Assembly (NCBI RefSeq): GCF_050613185.1
Contig: NZ_CP192511.1
Coordinates: 2,108,001-2,172,000, forward strand
From: Chelonobacter sp050613185
GTDB taxonomy: Bacteria > Pseudomonadota > Gammaproteobacteria > Enterobacterales > Pasteurellaceae
Length of the DNA: 64,000 bases
Direction of reading: 5' to 3'
Positions within the stretch are counted from its first letter, which is position 1. Each line of letters opens with the position of its first letter. Shown piece after piece: positions 59,393 through 64,000 of the stretch. The notes beneath the pieces were generated by a model that saw only the letters and a program-made list of their open reading frames with translations, did no database searches and was not told the origin of the DNA. Both the position numbers and the translations under genes were made by a program.

Positions 59393-61594
59393 ATGAAACT
59401 AATTATTGAAAATATTTCTCTGGCAACACAATTGGTGGGCTCGCAACTTTCTGTCGCGACGTTAACCGCGAATGTTATCCGCAATAACGATATGGGAATT
59501 AACTTTTCTTCATTGCAAGAGTTTTTAAAAAGTGAAGGGTTTGAAAATACGATCTCACAACGGGCGTTAGAAGATATCCCCTCTTTGGCAATGCCGGCGG
59601 TGGTGCTGTTGCAAAATGAAGAGGCGGCGGTGATTATTGCAATAGAAGGATATGGGCAAGAGCGAGTATATACCATTCAGCAATTGGACGGTTTGACCCA
59701 GCGTATCAACCACGCGGATTTAGTGAAAACATACCTTGGATATTGTTGGTTTATCAAACCGAAAATTGGGGTTGACGCCCGTTCGGAACTGCCGGAATAT
59801 AAAATGCCGAAGGCATGGTTTTTTAAGGTGATTTGGCGTTTTAAACGCTATTACTATCAGGTTATTCTTGCCACGTTTATCATTAACTTCTTGGCGCTCG
59901 TCAGCTCGCTTTATGTGATGAATGTCTATGACCGGGTGATTCCTAATCAAGCGTATAACACCTTGTGGGTTTTGAGTATTGGTGTGGTTATTGCGATTAC
60001 GTTTGAGTTTATTGCGAAAATGATCCGAGGGCATTTAACGGATATTGCCGGTAAGAAGGCGGATTTAATTATTAGTTCCGCGCTTTTTCGGCGGGTGGTC
60101 GGGTTAAAATTACAAGAACGCCCGGCATCTTCGGGTTCTTATGCCAGTAATTTACGTGATTTTGAATCAGTGCGCGATTTTATGACCAGCGCAAGTTTGC
60201 TAACCTTGGTCGATTTGCCATTCTTACTGCTTTTTATTTCGGTGATTTGGCTAGTGGCAGGCAATTTGGCGATTGTACCATCAGTTATTATTCCGTTAGT
60301 GATTTTGGTCGGTTTTTTAGCACAAGGCCCGCTAGCCAAATACATCAATGAATCAATGAAAGAGTCATCACAACGTCAAGGGCTGGCAGTAGAAGCAATT
60401 GAAGGCTTGGAAACGCTGAAAACCAATAATGCGGCGAAATGGGCGCAAAAACGTTGGGATCACTACACCGCAACCAGTGCCGCTTCGTCGATTAAACTGA
60501 AAGATACCAGTAACTTCGTGGTTAACTTTGCCACCGCAATGCAACAACTGAATACGGTATTTTTAGTGGTTTACGGTACTTATCTGATACACAGTGAAGA
60601 TCCGACGGAAAAAATCACTATGGGGGCATTGATTGCGGCGGTGATTCTATCCGGGCGCGCCCTTGCGCCGGTCGGACAAATTGCCGGTTTGGCAGTGCGC
60701 TTTCAACAGGCTTGGGTTGCCTTGAAGGGCGTTAACGGCATTATTGAACGCAAAACGGATCGCGATAGCGAGCGCAATTACGTCACTCTTGAACAAGTTC
60801 AGGGCGAACTGCAATTTAACAACGTTAATTTCTCTTACGACAAGGACGCCGCTCCGGCGTTGAGCCAATTAAATTTAACCATTCGCCCGAGAGAAAAAGT
60901 CGGGATTTTAGGGCGAATCGGCAGTGGGAAATCGACCGCACTGAAAGCCGGTTCGGGGTTATATGATTTGAACTCAGGGACTATTTCCTTAGACGGTGTG
61001 GATTTACGCCAGCTAGATCCTAATTTCCTACGTAATCAAATTTTGCTGTTAGAACAAAATCCACGCCTGTTTTTAGGCAGTTTGCGCGAGAATATGGATC
61101 TAGCCCGTATGGACGGTTTTTCGAGCGATCAGGATTTAATTCGGGCTTTGACGGTATTTGGTTTGGATAAACTGATTCGTAATCACCCGCGTGGCTTGGA
61201 TATGCCGCTGGGCGAAAATGGGTTAGGATTATCGGGCGGACAGAAACAGGTGATTGCACTGGCGAGAATGTTATTACGTAACCCCAAAGTGGTGTTATTG
61301 GATGAACCGACAACCGCACTTGACCAAGCCAGTGAAATTCAAGCATTACGAGTGATTGCTAATTGGTGTCGCAACCGTACGATGGTGATCGTGACTCATC
61401 GACCACAAGTATTACAAATTGTCGATCGGATCGTGATTATTGACCAAGGCAAAGTTGTGATGGATGGGCCTCGTGACGCAGTGCTGAAAAAATTGGCCGA
61501 AAATGAAAGAAAGCAACAACAGCAAGCTCAAGCCGCACAGGCGCAAGTAAAACAACCCGAGCAACAAACCACCCAACTTGATGTAACGCTGTAG
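59393..61594 (+). CDS. Type I secretion ABC transporter (LapB-like)
   Basis: Inner-membrane exporter, 733 residues. The N-terminal 130 residues form a C39-peptidase-like domain without an evident catalytic cysteine, the kind that holds unfolded RTX cargo. A six-helix membrane domain (about 150-430) follows, with YVMNVYDRVIPNQAYNTLWVL, the block common to adhesin exporters. The ATPase has GRIGSGKST (about 507), LSGGQKQVIALARML and VVLLDEPTTALD, and a Gln-rich tail. The ribosome-binding site is weak. The adaptor gene starts 7 bases after its stop. Confidence 0.92.
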   Translation: MKLIIENISLATQLVGSQLSVATLTANVIRNNDMGINFSSLQEFLKSEGFENTISQRALEDIPSLAMPAVVLLQNEEAAVIIAIEGYGQERVYTIQQLDGLTQRINHADLVKTYLGYCWFIKPKIGVDARSELPEYKMPKAWFFKVIWRFKRYYYQVILATFIINFLALVSSLYVMNVYDRVIPNQAYNTLWVLSIGVVIAITFEFIAKMIRGHLTDIAGKKADLIISSALFRRVVGLKLQERPASSGSYASNLRDFESVRDFMTSASLLTLVDLPFLLLFISVIWLVAGNLAIVPSVIIPLVILVGFLAQGPLAKYINESMKESSQRQGLAVEAIEGLETLKTNNAAKWAQKRWDHYTATSAASSIKLKDTSNFVVNFATAMQQLNTVFLVVYGTYLIHSEDPTEKITMGALIAAVILSGRALAPVGQIAGLAVRFQQAWVALKGVNGIIERKTDRDSERNYVTLEQVQGELQFNNVNFSYDKDAAPALSQLNLTIRPREKVGILGRIGSGKSTALKAGSGLYDLNSGTISLDGVDLRQLDPNFLRNQILLLEQNPRLFLGSLRENMDLARMDGFSSDQDLIRALTVFGLDKLIRNHPRGLDMPLGENGLGLSGGQKQVIALARMLLRNPKVVLLDEPTTALDQASEIQALRVIANWCRNRTMVIVTHRPQVLQIVDRIVIIDQGKVVMDGPRDAVLKKLAENERKQQQQAQAAQAQVKQPEQQTTQLDVTL

Positions 61595-61601
61595 GAAAAG
61601 A

Positions 61602-62912
61602 ATGATGTCAGAAAAACAAGAAACAACGGTTACGACCAAAGGCAAAACAGTACCAAGTGCGGTCAATCAGCAATTGATTACCGATAATACACCGAGCAAA
61701 GAAAAGTACAGCAAACGGGATTTAAAGCTGTTAACCGACCTGAATGCGGCCATCCAACAGGAAAAACATACGGGGTTGTTTTGGGGAATTATTTTACTGT
61801 TTGCTTTTTTAACCGTATTTTTAATTTGGGCATACAATAGTCCGTTGGAAGAAGTTACCCGCGGACAGGGCAGCATTATTCCGAGTAGCCGTGAACAGGT
61901 GATTCAGAGCCTAGACCCGGGGATTTTAAGTGAAATGCAAGTTAAAGAAGGGGATTTGGTTGAAAAAGGACAAGTCCTATTGAAATTGGATGATACCCGT
62001 AGCTCAGCCGGTTTGCGCGAAAGTCAAGCTAAAGTGCAGAACTTGGCGGCGGTTGTAACGCGCTTGGAAGCCGAAGCCTATAATCGAGTTCTTAAGTTTG
62101 CCGAAGATACGCCGCAAGAGCTAGTTGACCGGGAAACTGCGGTCTATAATTCACATAAACAAGCGCTAAAAGAGTCGATCAATAGTTTGAGTGAAAGTAA
62201 AAAATTGCTGGATCGAGAAATTGCGATGACAACACCAATGGTAGCCAAAGGGGCGGTATCGGAAGTCGAAGTGCTGAGAATGCGTCGCCAATCCAGTGAA
62301 TTGCAATTGCAAATTGTTGAACGGCAAAACAAATATGTGACCGACGCCAATAGTGAATTGGTTCGGGTTCAAACCGAATTGCAACAAGCTCGGGAAAATA
62401 TGGCAATGCGAGCTGATCCGGTAGAGCGTTCCTTGATCCGCTCCCCACTTAAAGGGATAGTGAAAAATATTCGGATCAATACTATCGGGGGAGTAATCAG
62501 TGCCGGGCAAGATATTATGGAAATTGTTCCGGTGGAAGAAAAATTGGTGGTTGAAGCTTATATCAGCCCGCGTGATGTCGCTTATGTCCGTCCGGGAATG
62601 GAAGCGCTAGTCAAGTTGTCGGCATATGATTACGCCATTTATGGTGGTTTGGATGGCGTGGTGACATTACTCAGTCCGGACACCTTACACGACCAAAAAC
62701 GACCGAGTGATTTAAAATTGAATGCTAATGAAGCCTATTACCGGGTATTGGTAACTACCGAATCAAGCACCTTAACCGATAAAAACGGAAAAGAATTGCC
62801 GATTATTCCCGGTATGATTGCCACGATTGATATCAAAACCGGTGAAAAAACCGTATTCCAATATTTAGTCAAACCGATCACCCGCTTGAAGCAGGCATTG
62901 CAAGAGCGCTAG
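61602..62912 (+). CDS. Type I secretion periplasmic adaptor (HlyD family)
   Basis: Membrane-fusion protein linking the ABC exporter to the outer-membrane channel. It has 436 residues: a cytoplasmic tail (1-57), one membrane helix (about 58-78, GLFWGIILLFAFLTVFLIWAY region), a lipoyl half-motif (GDLVEKGQVLLKLDD), long coiled coils (about 130-280) and a beta-barrel with PGMEALVKLSAYDYAIYGGL, typical of LapC/HlyD. Two adjacent ATG codons allow starts at 61602 or 61605. Confidence 0.92.
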   Translation: MMSEKQETTVTTKGKTVPSAVNQQLITDNTPSKEKYSKRDLKLLTDLNAAIQQEKHTGLFWGIILLFAFLTVFLIWAYNSPLEEVTRGQGSIIPSSREQVIQSLDPGILSEMQVKEGDLVEKGQVLLKLDDTRSSAGLRESQAKVQNLAAVVTRLEAEAYNRVLKFAEDTPQELVDRETAVYNSHKQALKESINSLSESKKLLDREIAMTTPMVAKGAVSEVEVLRMRRQSSELQLQIVERQNKYVTDANSELVRVQTELQQARENMAMRADPVERSLIRSPLKGIVKNIRINTIGGVISAGQDIMEIVPVEEKLVVEAYISPRDVAYVRPGMEALVKLSAYDYAIYGGLDGVVTLLSPDTLHDQKRPSDLKLNANEAYYRVLVTTESSTLTDKNGKELPIIPGMIATIDIKTGEKTVFQYLVKPITRLKQALQER

Positions 62913-62930
62913 TTTATATTTTTGAAGGTG

Positions 62931-62970
62931 CAAAACGGGATAATGACACGAGCATTATCCCGTTTTGTTT
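62931..62970. terminator. Bidirectional terminator between secretion adaptor and folK
   Basis: CAAAACGGGATAATG and CATTATCCCGTTTTG are perfect 15-base arms around a 7-base loop. T-rich ends on both strands let it end both the secretion operon and the convergent pcnB-folK transcript. Confidence 0.9.
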
Positions 62971-62987
62971 TGCGTGCTAAGTTGTTG

Positions 62988-63500
62988 TTAAATTGCGATA
63001 GTTTCCATATTATGCCGTTTGAATTTATCGGCTAAGTCCGCTAATTTTTCTCCATTCGGCAAGCGCAACAGTGTTGCGATTTCATATAGCGGTACGATCA
63101 CAAATTCGCGATTGTGCATATCATAGTGCGGTACGGTCAGGCGTTCGTTATTAATGATGTTGTCGCCATACAGCAGAATATCCAAATCCAAAGTACGTTC
63201 ACCCCAGCGACGTAAGCGGATTCGTCCTTGCCGTTGCTCGATGTGTTGCAGCTGATCCAATAAATCCAGTGGTGAAAGCGCGGTTTCAATCGCGGCGACG
63301 GCATTGATAAAATCCGGCTGATCTTGCGGTCCGAGCGGTTTGCTACGATAAAACGAACTCACCGCGGTGACTTCGGTTTGCGGCAACGCATTTAACGCTT
63401 CAACCGCACTTTGCAATTGTTCAAGCGGATTGGCTAAGTTGCTACCCAGTGCGATATAAGCTGTTGCTTTCAAAATATTACTCGGCTTGTTATTCAGCAT
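62988..63500 (-). CDS. folK: Hydroxymethyldihydropterin pyrophosphokinase
   Basis: Transfers pyrophosphate from ATP to 6-hydroxymethyl-7,8-dihydropterin in folate synthesis. It has 170 residues, with IALGSNLANPLEQLQSAVEAL, FYRSKPLGPQDQPDFINAV and RRWGERTLDLDILLYGD, whose two aspartates bind magnesium. It starts inside the end of pcnB (11-base overlap), the conserved pcnB-folK coupling. Confidence 0.95.
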   Translation of the reverse strand: MLNNKPSNILKATAYIALGSNLANPLEQLQSAVEALNALPQTEVTAVSSFYRSKPLGPQDQPDFINAVAAIETALSPLDLLDQLQHIEQRQGRIRLRRWGERTLDLDILLYGDNIINNERLTVPHYDMHNREFVIVPLYEIATLLRLPNGEKLADLADKFKRHNMETIAI

Positions 63501-64000
63501 TGGATTTCGCTCGATTGCTTGGTTTGCGGCGACGGTAACGGCGTTTTTTCTTCGCTTGCGGATCGCGTTGATTTTGCTCCGCCATTAAATTTTCACGCTG
63601 TTGCGGATTGCTGAGTTGGTATTCGTGCCACCATGTGGTCAGCTCGATCAATTCGCCGCCTTCCAGTTCGGCACGCATTGCCAACAGATCATATCCGGCG
63701 CGGAATTTGGCTTGCGCCATGGTTTTTTCCGCACGGTTGCCGCTGCGTTTCGGCAGTTGCAATTGTAACGACCAAATTTCGCGCACCACCAAGGTATAGC
63801 GTTTCGGCACGGTCAAGGCAAGGCATAAACCGTCCAAAACTTCACTTGCCGCCACTGAAAACGCATCGTAATTGTTGAGATTGGCCTCGTTTTTCAGTTG
63901 ATCCATTTTTTCACGTAGCGGATACCAATAAAATGCGGCGAATAAAAATGCCGGATTAACCCGTAAATTATCTTTGATTCGTTCATCGGTTGATTGAAGT
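63490..64000 (-). CDS. pcnB: Poly(A) polymerase I, C-terminal part (5' end outside window)
   Basis: Adds 3' poly(A) tails that speed RNA decay. The frame stays open to the window edge, giving 169 residues of the C-terminal region: TDERIKDNLRVNPAFLFAAF, YWYPLREKM, the block FRAGYDLLAMRAELE, and a basic tail (KKKRRYRRRKPSNRAK) that binds RNA. A start at the ATG at 63906 would cut a conserved block. The end overlaps folK. Confidence 0.94.
   Translation of the reverse strand, partial: LQSTDERIKDNLRVNPAFLFAAFYWYPLREKMDQLKNEANLNNYDAFSVAASEVLDGLCLALTVPKRYTLVVREIWSLQLQLPKRSGNRAEKTMAQAKFRAGYDLLAMRAELEGGELIELTTWWHEYQLSNPQQRENLMAEQNQRDPQAKKKRRYRRRKPSNRAKSNAE

Noticed and set aside
1..64000. CRISPR arrays, tRNA or rRNA genes, prophage, transposases
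   Set aside because: None seen by eye; the regular repeats present are coding repeats (autotransporter, rsxC), a hexanucleotide array and palindromes, not spaced direct repeats of CRISPR size.

Overview
The window is a stretch of chromosome from a member of the Pasteurellaceae. The strongest sign is the dense scatter of the Haemophilus-type DNA uptake signal sequence (AAGTGCGGT and its complement) across genes and gene ends on both strands, several times as inverted pairs that form terminators. Gene content agrees: a yiaKLMNO-lyxK-ulaE-ulaF block, hmrM next to riboflavin synthase, an S6-type autotransporter, and rsxABCDGE-nth. I see no rRNA, tRNA, prophage, insertion sequence or CRISPR array.

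Layout. 1-4.3 kb: end of argG, a HicAB toxin-antitoxin pair, uup, a ClbS-like gene and a 108-bp nested palindrome. 4.3-12.2 kb: TCA-cycle block sucABCD (minus) divergent from gltA (plus). 12.3-17 kb: a large serine-protease autotransporter preceded by a hexanucleotide repeat that runs into its probable -10 box. 17-25.2 kb: suhB, a second toxin-antitoxin pair, trmJ, and the complete isc iron-sulfur operon iscRSUA-hscBA-fdx-iscX behind two tandem IscR-type sites. 25.2-28.4 kb: an oxidoreductase, a MATE pump and riboflavin synthase. 28.4-48.3 kb: a 20-kb block for sugar acids. 48.3-54.8 kb: nth and the Rsx electron-transport complex. 54.9-58 kb: a SanA-like protein, a DMT exporter and metX. 58-63 kb: a three-gene type I secretion system without a visible substrate gene. 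63-64 kb: folK and the end of pcnB.

The 28.4-48.3 kb block is the most interesting. It joins (a) an ABC-type sugar importer with an SMP-30-type lactonase, (b) an IclR regulator and the 2,3-diketo-L-gulonate route (YiaK, YiaL, TRAP transporter YiaMNO, LyxK), and (c) the L-ascorbate PTS route (UlaA-UlaB fusion, UlaC, UlaG, UlaR). All appear to use one shared lower pathway (UlaD, UlaE, UlaF) ending in D-xylulose 5-phosphate. The ABC/lactonase operon and the yiaK operon share a 15-bp near-palindrome, TTTCACA(T/A)TATGAAA, at their promoters, which suggests one regulator controls both. The cargo of the ABC/lactonase cassette is unknown and is the best candidate here for an undescribed branch of ascorbate or aldonolactone catabolism. 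A HigBA toxin-antitoxin pair sits inside this block.

Functions are from recognition of protein families and motifs by eye. No search or alignment program was run. Regulatory sites are motif matches, not proven sites.
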